Assembly (NCBI GenBank): GCA_030690315.1
Contig: JAUYGY010000036.1
Span: forward strand, 232,953 to 296,952
Direction of reading: 5' to 3'
DNA length: 64,000 bases
DNA from: Aequorivita sp.
GTDB lineage: Bacteria; Bacteroidota; Bacteroidia; Flavobacteriales; Flavobacteriaceae
Within the stretch, counting starts at the first letter, position 1, and every line of letters starts with the position of its first letter. A model generated the notes under the pieces. The model saw nothing but the letters and a program-made list of their open reading frames with translations, did no database searches and was not told the origin of the DNA. Made by a program: the position numbers and the translations under genes. This document shows, piece after piece, positions 18,236-26,945 of the stretch.

Positions 18236-20035
18236 ATGTCGTCACACTACGAAGCACCTATAAGAGAGCCTTTAGTTCTGGGAGAAAAGTCCTATCATGA
18301 CATCAGTGTAGATGTAGGAGCTCCAGTTTTAGGAAAGGCCAGTAAATCTTGGTGGATTGTTTTTACCATAGCCCTTGTCGCATTTTTGTGGGGATTGGGT
18401 TGTATTATTTATACAATCTCAACAGGAATCGGGGTTTGGGGATTGAACAAAACCATTGGATGGGCTTGGGATATTACAAACTTTGTATGGTGGGTAGGTA
18501 TTGGTCACGCCGGAACACTTATTTCCGCGGTATTATTACTTTTCCGTCAAAAATGGAGAATGGCTGTTAACCGCTCTGCGGAAGCGATGACTATTTTTGC
18601 CGTTGTGCAGGCAGGTTTGTTCCCTATTATACACATGGGTCGTCCTTGGTTGGCATACTGGGTGCTACCAATTCCAAACCAGTTTGGCTCACTTTGGGTA
18701 AACTTCAACTCTCCACTGCTTTGGGACGTGTTCGCGATTTCAACATATCTTTCTGTATCACTAGTTTTCTGGTGGACAGGTTTGTTGCCTGACTTTGCGA
18801 TGATTCGCGACAGGACTACAAGCCCATTTCAGAAAAAAATATACGGCATCCTTAGTTTTGGATGGAGCGGACGGGTGAAAGATTGGCAACGTTTTGAAGA
18901 AGTGTCACTTGTTTTGGCAGGTTTGGCAACGCCTTTGGTACTTTCGGTACACACAATTGTATCATTTGACTTTGCTACTTCGGTAGTTCCGGGATGGCAC
19001 AGTACCATTTATCCGCCATATTTTGTTGCGGGTGCAATTTTCTCTGGATTTGCAATGGTACAAACACTATTGATCATTATGCGAAAAGTTTCTAATCTTG
19101 AAGCATATATCACCGTTCTTCACATTGAATATATGAACAAGGTTATTCTACTTACAGGTGGAATTGTAACAGTGGCATATATTACTGAATATTTCATAGG
19201 ATGGTATTCTGGGGTGCCTTATGAAAACTACACCTATCTTTCGTTTGGAGCGGCAACAGGACCCTACTGGTGGGCATTCTGGGCGTTGATTATCTGTAAC
19301 CTGATTGTGCCCCTTACCCTATGGGTGAAAAAATTAAGAAGAAATATTGTTTGGACTTTCATCGTTGCACTTATCATTAATATTGGGATGTGGTTTGAAC
19401 GTTTTGATATTATCGTTATCGATTTAAGTAAAGATAGATTAACTTCATCGTGGACCATGTTCCAACCTACATTTGTGGATATTGGAACGTTTATGGGAAC
19501 CATTGGTTTCTTCTTTGTGCTTTTCCTTCTGTATGCCCGTACTTTCCCAGTGATTGCGCAGGCAGAGGTAAAAACAATTTTGAAATCCTCCGGTGAATCT
19601 TTCAAAAGACTGCGTGCCGAGCATGGAGACGATCACAGCCACACGCAAACCGTGGAGGCATATCCTGCTGATGCTGGCCCAGCTGCAAATGTGGAAGACA
19701 AACATTTTGACAGTCCATTTGATTCAACACAAGACGATGTTGAAAATAATGAAGTTGATTTTGAAGCCCACCGAGGCAAAATAGACAACTTACTTAGCGG
19801 AGTTGGCACTTTTGATCCTGAAATGCAAACACAGGATGACCTGAAAAGAATTAATGGGGTGGGACCTGTTATGGAAATGAAACTTCACCAATTGGGAATT
19901 TTCACTTTTGAACAAGTGAGCCGAATGACAGATCGCGAATATGATTTATTGGATGAGATAATTAGTGATTTCCCCGGAAGGGCTAAACGCGATGATTGGG
20001 CTGGACAGGCACTAATCCTAAAAAACAACAACTAG
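18236..20035 (+). CDS. actC: Alternative complex III subunit ActC (NrfD-like quinol-binding) with C-terminal HhH-like extension
   Basis: A 599-residue protein. Residues ~35-445 form the NrfD/PsrC-type core with about ten hydrophobic helices and conserved charged positions (GHAGTLISA, MGRPWLAYW, HTIVSFDFA, EYMNKVIL). This core binds quinol and may move protons. A His/Asp-rich linker (DDHSHT..., ~465-530) follows, and then an extra ~65-residue domain beginning DLKRINGVGPVMEMKLHQLG near 534, which looks like the helix-hairpin-helix 'LxxIxGVGP' fold found at the ends of several Bacteroidota proteins. NrfD subunits usually end after the last helix, so the tail is an addition. The next gene starts 2 bp later. 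Confidence 0.93.
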   Translation: MSSHYEAPIREPLVLGEKSYHDISVDVGAPVLGKASKSWWIVFTIALVAFLWGLGCIIYTISTGIGVWGLNKTIGWAWDITNFVWWVGIGHAGTLISAVLLLFRQKWRMAVNRSAEAMTIFAVVQAGLFPIIHMGRPWLAYWVLPIPNQFGSLWVNFNSPLLWDVFAISTYLSVSLVFWWTGLLPDFAMIRDRTTSPFQKKIYGILSFGWSGRVKDWQRFEEVSLVLAGLATPLVLSVHTIVSFDFATSVVPGWHSTIYPPYFVAGAIFSGFAMVQTLLIIMRKVSNLEAYITVLHIEYMNKVILLTGGIVTVAYITEYFIGWYSGVPYENYTYLSFGAATGPYWWAFWALIICNLIVPLTLWVKKLRRNIVWTFIVALIINIGMWFERFDIIVIDLSKDRLTSSWTMFQPTFVDIGTFMGTIGFFFVLFLLYARTFPVIAQAEVKTILKSSGESFKRLRAEHGDDHSHTQTVEAYPADAGPAANVEDKHFDSPFDSTQDDVENNEVDFEAHRGKIDNLLSGVGTFDPEMQTQDDLKRINGVGPVMEMKLHQLGIFTFEQVSRMTDREYDLLDEIISDFPGRAKRDDWAGQALILKNNN

Positions 20036-20037
20036 TT

Positions 20038-20574
20038 ATGGCTTCAAAAAAGATACACGCTATTTATACAGATGATGACCTGTTATTACAGGCCGTTAAG
20101 CAAACCCGTGCAGCAAATTATCACATATCTGAAGTTTTCACACCATTCCCAGTTCACGGTTTAGACCACGCTGTGGGATTAGCCCCAACCCGTATTGCAA
20201 TTACCGCATTTATATATGGTTTAATTGGTTTGGGCGTTGCCGTGGCGATGATGAATTATATGATGATTGATGATTGGCCACAAAACATAGGTGGTAAACC
20301 TAGTTTCACTTATTATCAAAATATGCCGGCATTTATACCAATTATGTTTGAGCTTACCGTGTTTTTTGCAGCTCACTTAATGGTTGTAACATTTTATATG
20401 AGAAGTAAAATCTGGCCATTTAAAAAAGCTGAAAATCCTGATGTTCGCACCACAGACGACCATTTTTTAATGGAAGTTGATGTAGAAAACCATGACGTTG
20501 AAAAGCTCACTAAATTTTTATATGATACTGGCGCATCGGAGATTAGTCTAATTCAAAACGAGCAAGACCATTAA
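20038..20574 (+). CDS. actD: Alternative complex III subunit ActD (DUF3341)
   Basis: A 178-residue protein from the ATG at 20038, two bases after the actC stop. An upstream in-frame ATG at 19996 lies inside actC and is not needed. The sequence has a cytoplasmic ferredoxin-like start (HAIYTDDDLLLQAVKQTR) that carries EVFTPFPVHGLDHA, a DUF3341 hallmark. Two membrane helices (~58-80 and ~95-115, with MFELTVFFAAHLMVVTF) follow, and then a short soluble tail. In solved ACIII structures ActD is a membrane subunit without cofactors. Order and length fit. Confidence 0.93.
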   Translation: MASKKIHAIYTDDDLLLQAVKQTRAANYHISEVFTPFPVHGLDHAVGLAPTRIAITAFIYGLIGLGVAVAMMNYMMIDDWPQNIGGKPSFTYYQNMPAFIPIMFELTVFFAAHLMVVTFYMRSKIWPFKKAENPDVRTTDDHFLMEVDVENHDVEKLTKFLYDTGASEISLIQNEQDH

Positions 20575-20575
20575 T

Positions 20576-21238
20576 ATGAAGACACTTATAAACATAGGAA
20601 TTGTCATTATTGCTTCCGCAACCATGGTTTCCTGTTTTAATGATAAAAAACCGAACTATCAGTATTTTCCAAATATGTATGCACCGGTGGGCTACGACGC
20701 TTATGGCGAATATGAAGTATTTCCAGGACAACAGGAAGCTATGACGCCTCCTGAGAATACCTTATCACGCGGATATACAATATATGATTATGAAAATACT
20801 ACTGAGGGATTGGAACTTGCCAAAGCAGAGCTTCAAAACCCTTATGAAGTAACTGAAAAGGATTTGGCAGTAGGAAGCCAATTATATACTTTTTACTGTG
20901 CCGTGTGTCATGGCGATACCGGTGATGGCAAAGGAATTTTGGTAACACGCGAAAAGTTTTTGGGAATTCCAAGCTACGCAGATCCAGCTCGAAATATTGT
21001 GCCTGGCGGTATATATCATGTACAAACCTACGGTCTAAATGCAATGGGGTCCTATGCTTCACAAACCAATGAAAAGGAAAGGTGGCAAATAGCAATGCAC
21101 GTGATGGATCTTAAAGCAGCACTTAATGGCGAACCAAGTATTTTGGAAACTGCATTGGCAACCCAGACAGCAGACAGCACCAAAGTTGAAACCACAAATT
21201 CAGGAGCTAACACCACTTCTGAAATAGAACCTAAATAA
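20576..21238 (+). CDS. actE: Alternative complex III subunit ActE, monoheme cytochrome c lipoprotein
   Basis: A 220-residue lipoprotein (lipobox MVSC, C20) with one heme motif, CAVCHGDTGDGKG, near 105, and a downstream candidate axial Met in the region GSYASQTNEKERWQ or MHVMDL. The N-terminal half has the ActE-type PNMYAPVGYDAYGEYEVFPG stretch ahead of the heme. The C-terminal ~35 residues are Thr/Ala-rich and probably disordered. It starts one base after the actD stop codon. It delivers electrons out of ACIII, alongside the ActA hemes, to the oxidase. Confidence 0.93.
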   Translation: MKTLINIGIVIIASATMVSCFNDKKPNYQYFPNMYAPVGYDAYGEYEVFPGQQEAMTPPENTLSRGYTIYDYENTTEGLELAKAELQNPYEVTEKDLAVGSQLYTFYCAVCHGDTGDGKGILVTREKFLGIPSYADPARNIVPGGIYHVQTYGLNAMGSYASQTNEKERWQIAMHVMDLKAALNGEPSILETALATQTADSTKVETTNSGANTTSEIEPK

Positions 21239-21265
21239 AGAATTAAAAAGAGAATAGCTAAAGAT

Positions 21266-22636
21266 ATGTACACGCTACCTAGTAAATTAAAACTGTTTTC
21301 TATCATTCTAATAGTTCTTGGGCTTGTAGGGATAACTTATGGTTTCCTTACAACGCCAAAAACAATTGAGGATGTAAAAAAAATAATGGCTGAACAAGAA
21401 GGCCATAACGGTGAAGGGCATGCCGTTGCCGACGAAGAGCATACTGCAAATTTTGTGGATGTTGCACGTGGAGAAGAAGGCTATTCTGAAGCTGCCATGG
21501 AACATGCAACAGATTTAAAGCCAGAAGGCCATGGAGCAACTTCACATGAAGAACACGTTTTACACCAGTTGCAAACCAGACCTTGGTCCGCAACCTTTGT
21601 AGCTGCATTTTTCTTTATGATGATTGCCTTGGGCGTTTTGGTTTTTTATGCAATTCAATACGCATCACAAGCAGGATGGTCTCCCGGTCTTTATCGAATT
21701 ATGGAAGGTATAACTTCCTATTTGTTGCCTGGGTCTATTATTGTATTCTTAATAGTTGTTTTTGCCGGAACCCATTTTTTCCCTTGGCAGAACGAAGAGT
21801 TGGTAGCAGAAGACAAAATTTTACAAGTAAAGTCAGGGTATTTAAACTTCCCTTTTTTTGTTATTCGCGCTGTTATATACCTATTGGGATGGAACCTGTA
21901 TCGTTATTTTTCAAGAAAAAATTCATTGGCGCAGGCTGAGGCCAATAACTACAATTCTTATAGAAAAAACTTTAAGATATCTGTACTGTTCCTTATATTC
22001 TTTATAGTAACAGAAGCTACTATGTCGTGGGATTGGTTTATGTCTATGACCCCACACTGGTACAGCACCCTTTTTGCTTGGTATATTTTTGCAAGCATGT
22101 TTGTTTCAGCAATCACTGTACTTGCATTAACCACTATACATTTAAAGAGTCGCGGATTAATACCTTTTGTAAGTGATAAGCACCTTCATGATTTAGCAAA
22201 ATATATGTTTGCCTTCAGTATCTTCTGGACTTATTTATGGTTCAGTCAGTTTATGCTTATCTGGTATGCGAACATTCCTGAGGAAGTAACCTATTTCATT
22301 ATAAGAATACAAGAATATAAATTGTTGTTTTTCGGAATGCTTATCCTTAATTTTGTATTCCCTATTCTAGTTTTGATGAATAGCGATTACAAGAGAGTAC
22401 CTTGGTTTGTTGTTATTGCTGCCGTATTCATTTTGGTAGGTCATTACATAGATATTTTCCTTTTAGTAATGCCTTCCACAGTAGGCCACAATTGGCATTT
22501 TGGAATTCCGGAAATTGCAGCATTGTTATTCTTTATGGGGCTTTTCATTTTTATTGTAGGCAGAGGTCTGGGCAAAGTTTCCCTAATGCCGAAAAATGAT
22601 CCGTTTATTAAAGAAAGTGAAAACCACCATTTTTAA
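21266..22636 (+). CDS. actF: Alternative complex III subunit ActF (quinone-binding-like membrane subunit)
   Basis: A 456-residue integral membrane protein that resembles ActC at low level, with about ten hydrophobic helices. One N-terminal helix (~8-28) is followed by a His/Glu-rich segment (EGHNGEGHAVADEEH, ~45-60, and EGHGATSHEEH, ~92-102), and then the helical core with TEATMSWDWFMSMTPHWYST. This core phrase is characteristic of the second 'quinol:cytochrome c oxidoreductase quinone-binding subunit' annotation. In solved complexes ActF lacks a quinone but completes the membrane domain. It lies 27 bp after actE and 28 bp before coxB. Confidence 0.92.
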   Translation: MYTLPSKLKLFSIILIVLGLVGITYGFLTTPKTIEDVKKIMAEQEGHNGEGHAVADEEHTANFVDVARGEEGYSEAAMEHATDLKPEGHGATSHEEHVLHQLQTRPWSATFVAAFFFMMIALGVLVFYAIQYASQAGWSPGLYRIMEGITSYLLPGSIIVFLIVVFAGTHFFPWQNEELVAEDKILQVKSGYLNFPFFVIRAVIYLLGWNLYRYFSRKNSLAQAEANNYNSYRKNFKISVLFLIFFIVTEATMSWDWFMSMTPHWYSTLFAWYIFASMFVSAITVLALTTIHLKSRGLIPFVSDKHLHDLAKYMFAFSIFWTYLWFSQFMLIWYANIPEEVTYFIIRIQEYKLLFFGMLILNFVFPILVLMNSDYKRVPWFVVIAAVFILVGHYIDIFLLVMPSTVGHNWHFGIPEIAALLFFMGLFIFIVGRGLGKVSLMPKNDPFIKESENHHF

Positions 22637-22664
22637 TCATTTAGTTTAAAGAAGATATTATAAG

Positions 22665-23726
22665 ATGACCGCATTTTTAGTTGTACTAGTAATCCTCCTT
22701 TTTGGAATCTCTGTTTGGCAAATGAACAGGATATTCCAACTGGCAAAGGCAAAGCCATTAACCCATCCTGATATTGCATCAAAAAAGGACAATAACGTTC
22801 AAGGTTATTTGATGATGGGCTTTCTTGCTTTTATGTATATTTTGACTATTGTCACCTTCTGGCTTTGGGGAGATGTTCTTCTGCCTGAATCGGGATCTGA
22901 GCATGGAACTGAAATAGACAACCTAATGTTGATTTCGATGATCGTTATTTTCTTCGTCGGAATTCTTACCCAATGGTTGCTACACTATTTTGCCTTTGTT
23001 TATAGAGGGAACATTGATAGAAGAGCAACTTTTTATGCAGATAATGATAAGTTGGAATTTATCTGGACCATTATTCCAGTAATTGTACTTGCGGGCCTCA
23101 TTATTTATGGTCTTTTTACTTGGACAGATATTATGAATGTAGATAAGGACGACGATCCGTTGATTGTTGAACTTTATGCGCAGCAGTTTAACTGGAAGGC
23201 ACGTTACGGCGGAAACGATAATACATTGGGCGAAGCCAACGTGCGTTTAATTGAAGGTGTTAACCAATTAGGGGTTGACCCTGCAGATCCGAACGGGCAG
23301 GATGACAAAGTAGTTACCGAACTGCATCTTCCGGTTGGAAGAAAAGTTTTGTTCAAAATGCGTTCACAGGATGTACTTCACTCAGCATATATGCCACATT
23401 TTAGGGCACAGATGAACTGCGTTCCAGGTATGATAACCCAGTTTGCATTTACGCCAACCATCACTACCGAAGAGATGAGACTGAATGATAAAATAGTTGA
23501 AAAGGTAGCGAAAATCAACGCAATTAGAACCGAAAAAAGTTTAGCCCTTACTGCAGCAGGTGAAGAAGCATTAGAGTCTTATGAGTTCGATTACATACTT
23601 CTCTGCAACAAGATTTGCGGAATTAGCCACTACAATATGCAGATGAAGATTATTGTAGAATCAGAAGAAGATTACAAAGCTTGGTTAGCAACACAGCCAA
23701 CCATAGCAGAACAACTTAGCGAATAA
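22665..23726 (+). CDS. coxB: Cytochrome c oxidase subunit II
   Basis: A 353-residue protein. It has one N-terminal hydrophobic segment (1-18), two further helices (~47-70 and ~87-112), and a periplasmic cupredoxin domain with an intact CuA site: SQDVLHSAYMPHFRAQ (His), then CNKICGISHYNM with C314, C318, H322 and M325. ARYGGNDNTLGEANVRLIEG is an insertion typical of Bacteroidota subunit II. No fused cytochrome c domain is present, so electrons must arrive from ActA/ActE. Subunits III and IV are not here but at 46263-48373. Confidence 0.95.
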   Translation: MTAFLVVLVILLFGISVWQMNRIFQLAKAKPLTHPDIASKKDNNVQGYLMMGFLAFMYILTIVTFWLWGDVLLPESGSEHGTEIDNLMLISMIVIFFVGILTQWLLHYFAFVYRGNIDRRATFYADNDKLEFIWTIIPVIVLAGLIIYGLFTWTDIMNVDKDDDPLIVELYAQQFNWKARYGGNDNTLGEANVRLIEGVNQLGVDPADPNGQDDKVVTELHLPVGRKVLFKMRSQDVLHSAYMPHFRAQMNCVPGMITQFAFTPTITTEEMRLNDKIVEKVAKINAIRTEKSLALTAAGEEALESYEFDYILLCNKICGISHYNMQMKIIVESEEDYKAWLATQPTIAEQLSE

Positions 23727-23752
23727 ATAAATAAAATTTAGCTTAAAAAGAT

Positions 23753-25585
23753 ATGTCAGCACACGCACAGGTCCACGCAGTAGAAGATCACCACGACGAC
23801 GATCACGGGCATCATCATAAAGAAACATTTGTAACTAAATATATCTTTAGCCAAGATCATAAAATGATCTCTAAGCAATACCTAATCACGGGTTTGTTTA
23901 TGGGTGTCATTGGTATATTGATGTCTTTATTGTTCAGATTACAATTGGCTTGGCCAGATCACAAATTCACCATATTCGAAGTATTCTTAGGAAAATGGGC
24001 GCCAGATGGCGTTATGGACCCAAGCATTTATCTTGCGCTGGTTACTATTCACGGTACTATAATGGTATTCTTCGTATTGACCGCAGGATTGAGTGGAACT
24101 TTCAGTAACCTCTTGATTCCCCTTCAAATTGGTGCCCGCGACATGGCTTCCGGTTTCTTGAACATGGTTTCCTATTGGTTGTTCTTCCTGTCCAGTGTCG
24201 TTATGCTATTTTCATTATTTGTTGAGGCTGGACCCGCATCTGCAGGTTGGACCATTTACCCTCCGTTGAGTGCATTGCCACAAGCAATACCAGGTTCGGG
24301 AGCAGGTATGACACTTTGGTTAACATCTATCGCAATCTTTATTGCATCATCATTATTAGGTTCTCTTAACTACATTGTTACCGTAATTAATTTACGAACC
24401 AAAGGAATGTCCATGACGCGTCTTCCTTTAACAATTTGGGCATTTTTCGTAACAGCAATTATTGGCGTTGTTTCCTTTCCCGTTTTGTTTTCAGCAGCAT
24501 TGATGTTGATTATGGACAGAAGTTTCGGCACCTCTTTCTTTCTTTCCGATATTTATATCGCTGGGGAAGTATTACACCACCAAGGCGGATCGCCCGTATT
24601 GTTTGAGCATTTGTTTTGGTTCCTTGGCCACCCGGAAGTTTATATTGTAATTCTTCCTGCAATGGGAATAGTTTCTGAAGTAATGGCAACAAATTCCCGA
24701 AAACCAATTTTCGGATATCGAGCGATGATTGCATCTATTCTTGCCATTGCGTTCCTTTCAACAATTGTTTGGGGCCACCATATGTTTATTTCCGGGATGA
24801 ATCCATTCCTTGGATCTGTGTTTACCTTCACAACCTTATTGATTGCAATTCCTTCCGCAGTAAAAGCTTTTAACTGGATAACCACCCTTTGGAAAGGAAA
24901 TCTTCAAATGAACACGGCCATGTTATTTTCAATAGCTTTCGTTTCCACATTCATAACGGGAGGTTTAACAGGTATTATTCTTGGCGACAGTGCTTTGGAT
25001 ATTAATGTTCACGACACTTATTTCGTTGTTGCTCACTTCCACTTGGTAATGGGTATTTCTGCACTTTATGGCTTGCTTGCCGGTGTTTATCATTGGTTCC
25101 CAAAGATGTTTGAAGGTAGAATGATGAACAAAAAACTCGGCTACATTCACTTTTGGGTAACAGCCATAGGCGCTTATGGAATTTTCTTCCCAATGCACTT
25201 TGTGGGTATGGCAGGTTTGCCACGTAGATATTATACCAACACCGCATTCCCATACTTTGATGATTTAGCAAACATAAATGTAGTAATGACAATCTTTGCG
25301 ATTTTTACAATCGCCGTGCAGGTTGTGTTTTTATACAATTTTATCTATTCTATTTTCTATGGAAAAAGAGGGCCTCAAAACCCTTGGAAGGCTACTACTT
25401 TGGAATGGACGGCCGAGATGAAACACATTCACGGAAACTGGGATGGCCCAATTCCACATGTGCACCGTTGGTCTTACGATTATAGTAAACTCAACAAAGA
25501 TGAAACAGATTACGTGATTCCAGGCCAGGATTATATTCCCCAAAACGTGCCGCTTCAAGATAATGAGGATGAGATGGACCACTAA
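23753..25585 (+). CDS. coxA: Cytochrome c oxidase subunit I (A-type heme-copper oxidase)
   Basis: A 610-residue protein with the 12-helix heme-copper oxidase core. CuB and cross-linked Tyr are in GHPEVYIVILP (H293, Y297), further CuB ligands in WGHHMF, the heme a and a3 ligands in VHDTYFVVAHFHLVMG, and the low-spin ligand in VTIHGTIMVFF. The K-channel Tyr at 297 indicates an A-type enzyme. The first 25 residues are strikingly His/Asp-rich (HHDDDHGHHHKE) and should face the cytoplasm, perhaps a metal buffer. It is the last gene of the eight-gene operon and is followed by a terminator. Confidence 0.96.
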   Translation: MSAHAQVHAVEDHHDDDHGHHHKETFVTKYIFSQDHKMISKQYLITGLFMGVIGILMSLLFRLQLAWPDHKFTIFEVFLGKWAPDGVMDPSIYLALVTIHGTIMVFFVLTAGLSGTFSNLLIPLQIGARDMASGFLNMVSYWLFFLSSVVMLFSLFVEAGPASAGWTIYPPLSALPQAIPGSGAGMTLWLTSIAIFIASSLLGSLNYIVTVINLRTKGMSMTRLPLTIWAFFVTAIIGVVSFPVLFSAALMLIMDRSFGTSFFLSDIYIAGEVLHHQGGSPVLFEHLFWFLGHPEVYIVILPAMGIVSEVMATNSRKPIFGYRAMIASILAIAFLSTIVWGHHMFISGMNPFLGSVFTFTTLLIAIPSAVKAFNWITTLWKGNLQMNTAMLFSIAFVSTFITGGLTGIILGDSALDINVHDTYFVVAHFHLVMGISALYGLLAGVYHWFPKMFEGRMMNKKLGYIHFWVTAIGAYGIFFPMHFVGMAGLPRRYYTNTAFPYFDDLANINVVMTIFAIFTIAVQVVFLYNFIYSIFYGKRGPQNPWKATTLEWTAEMKHIHGNWDGPIPHVHRWSYDYSKLNKDETDYVIPGQDYIPQNVPLQDNEDEMDH

Positions 25586-25606
25586 TTCATCATAAAAATT
25601 TGAAAA

Positions 25607-25638
25607 ATAAAAACCTTCCAACTTTGGAAGGTTTTTAT
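25607..25638 (+). terminator. Intrinsic terminator after coxA
   Basis: AAACCTTCCA (25611-25620) pairs with TGGAAGGTTT (25624-25633) and is flanked by A-rich and T-rich tracts. It lies about 25 bp after the coxA stop and ends the act-cox transcript. Confidence 0.9.
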
Positions 25639-25692
25639 TTTATGTAAAAAAAATTCGTAGTACCACGTAGAAAAATATTTAGCGCTTTGCAG

Positions 25693-25700
25693 TATCTTTA
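25693..25700 (+). promoter_or_regulatory. Putative -7 box for a small RNA upstream of ruvB
   Basis: TATCTTTA differs from TAnnTTTG only in the last base. It lies after the coxA terminator and before a second terminator, so a transcript from here would be about 78 nt. Confidence 0.35.
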
Positions 25701-25704
25701 CGCA

Positions 25705-25782
25705 TAGAGTTAATAATAAGTAGGAAGTGAGGAATCTACTATTTATCTCGAAAGCCATACTGAAAAGTATGGCTTTCTTTTT
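25705..25782 (+). ncRNA. Candidate small non-coding RNA ending in a terminator hairpin
   Basis: This gap contains no open frame of note but two stems in order. The first is AGTAG (25729-25733) with CTACT around a purine loop containing GAAGTGAGGAAT, extended by the looser GAG/CTC ends. The second is a perfect 11-bp stem, AAAGCCATACT (25751-25761) with AGTATGGCTTT (25766-25776), a GAAA tetraloop and a T-rich run, i.e. an intrinsic terminator. Both the TATCTTTA box and the coxA terminator lie upstream, so the segment is isolated as a small transcription unit. Flavo-1-type RNAs are one known flavobacterial family to compare; I cannot confirm membership. Confidence 0.45.
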
Positions 25783-25805
25783 TAAAGTAGCTTCCAAAGG
25801 ATTGC

Positions 25806-25813
25806 TATATTTG
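25806..25813 (+). promoter_or_regulatory. Putative -7 box for ruvB, implying a leaderless mRNA
   Basis: TATATTTG matches the consensus and ends only four bases before the ruvB ATG at 25818. Since transcription normally starts a few bases after this box, the message would begin at or very near the start codon. No clear -33 TTG was found. Confidence 0.45.
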
Positions 25814-25817
25814 TGTT

Positions 25818-26840
25818 ATGAACGAACACCTCGATCCCACCGGAGAAAACCTCTCACCACAGGAACTGGATATTGAAAAAAAACTCCGCCCTCTCAGTTT
25901 TGAGGATTTCACGGGGCAGGATCAGGCTTTGGAAAATCTGCAGATATTTGTGCAAGCTGCAAATTTGCGTAGTGAAGCGCTGGATCACACCCTGTTTCAC
26001 GGCCCTCCGGGTTTAGGAAAAACCACACTGGCTTATATTCTTGCCAATGAACTTAACGTAAACATTCGTGTAACTTCGGGGCCCGTTTTGGACAAACCTG
26101 GAGATCTTGCAGGATTGCTCACGAATCTGGAAGAACGCGACGTCCTTTTTATAGATGAAATCCATCGGCTAAGTCCCATTGTTGAAGAATATCTTTATTC
26201 TGCAATGGAAGATTACAAGATTGATATTATGATTGAATCCGGCCCAAATGCGCGCTCGGTTCAAATAAACCTGAATCCATTTACGCTTATCGGAGCCACC
26301 ACACGTTCCGGTTTATTGACCGCGCCCATGCGTGCCCGTTTCGGTATTTCTTCAAGATTGCAATATTACACTACCGAATTATTAACCACAATTGTACAGC
26401 GAAGTGCAGGAATATTGAATGTTCCTATTTCCATGGAAGCCGCAATTGAAATCGCCGGTCGAAGCAGAGGGACCCCTCGAATTGCAAATGCACTATTAAG
26501 AAGAATCCGCGATTTTGCACAAATAAAAGGAAACGGGAAAATAGATATTCAAATTGCGAAATATGGCTTGGAAGCTTTACACGTAGATGCACACGGTTTG
26601 GACGAAATGGATAATAGAATTCTTTTGACCATCATCGAAAAATTTAAAGGCGGCCCCGTTGGAATCTCTACAATTGCAACCGCGGTTTCTGAAAGCCCCG
26701 AAACAATTGAAGAAGTCTATGAGCCTTTTCTTATTCAGCAAGGTTTCATCATGCGCACGCCGCGCGGCAGGGAAGTGACCGAAGCAGCCTATAAGCATCT
26801 TGGCAAGTTGAAAGGCCCCACACAGGGCGGACTTTTTTAG
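25818..26840 (+). CDS. ruvB: Holliday junction branch migration ATPase RuvB
   Basis: A 340-residue AAA+ protein with [18 protein letters not shown] at the start, Walker [10 protein letters not shown] (~65-73), Walker [10 protein letters not shown], sensor 1 IGATTRSG, arginine finger region [11 protein letters not shown], and the winged-helix end [12 protein letters not shown]. RuvB hexamers drive branch migration with RuvA, which is encoded apart at 31648; ruvC was not seen. The start at 25818 fits other RuvB N-termini. It is probably transcribed alone from the box just upstream. Confidence 0.97.
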   Translation: MNEHLDPTGENLSPQELDIEKKLRPLSFEDFTGQDQALENLQIFVQAANLRSEALDHTLFHGPPGLGKTTLAYILANELNVNIRVTSGPVLDKPGDLAGLLTNLEERDVLFIDEIHRLSPIVEEYLYSAMEDYKIDIMIESGPNARSVQINLNPFTLIGATTRSGLLTAPMRARFGISSRLQYYTTELLTTIVQRSAGILNVPISMEAAIEIAGRSRGTPRIANALLRRIRDFAQIKGNGKIDIQIAKYGLEALHVDAHGLDEMDNRILLTIIEKFKGGPVGISTIATAVSESPETIEEVYEPFLIQQGFIMRTPRGREVTEAAYKHLGKLKGPTQGGLF

Positions 26841-26862
26841 ATTGAAATGTTCCCCCGAGTAG

Positions 26863-26931
26863 CCTGTCCTGAGCGCAGTCGAAGGCGTAATTTGAAATTA
26901 ACTTGAGGTCTCGACTGCGCTCGACCTGACA
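26863..26931. repeat. Interspersed palindromic repeat (GAGCGCAGTCGA family), copy A
   Basis: GAGCGCAGTCGA at 26871-26882 is the exact reverse complement of TCGACTGCGCTC at 26911-26922, with a ~28-bp loop. The same core occurs at 60581 and 61111, and a degenerate form near 48430. It lies between ruvB and the P450 gene. No transposase or terminal target duplication is visible. Confidence 0.8.
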
Positions 26932-26945
26932 TAGATTTTTCAAAA

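Noticed and set aside
26863..26931. Terminator of ruvB
   Set aside because: The inverted repeat has a long ~28-bp loop and no T-run directly behind the right arm; the same unit occurs elsewhere, so it was called a repeat.
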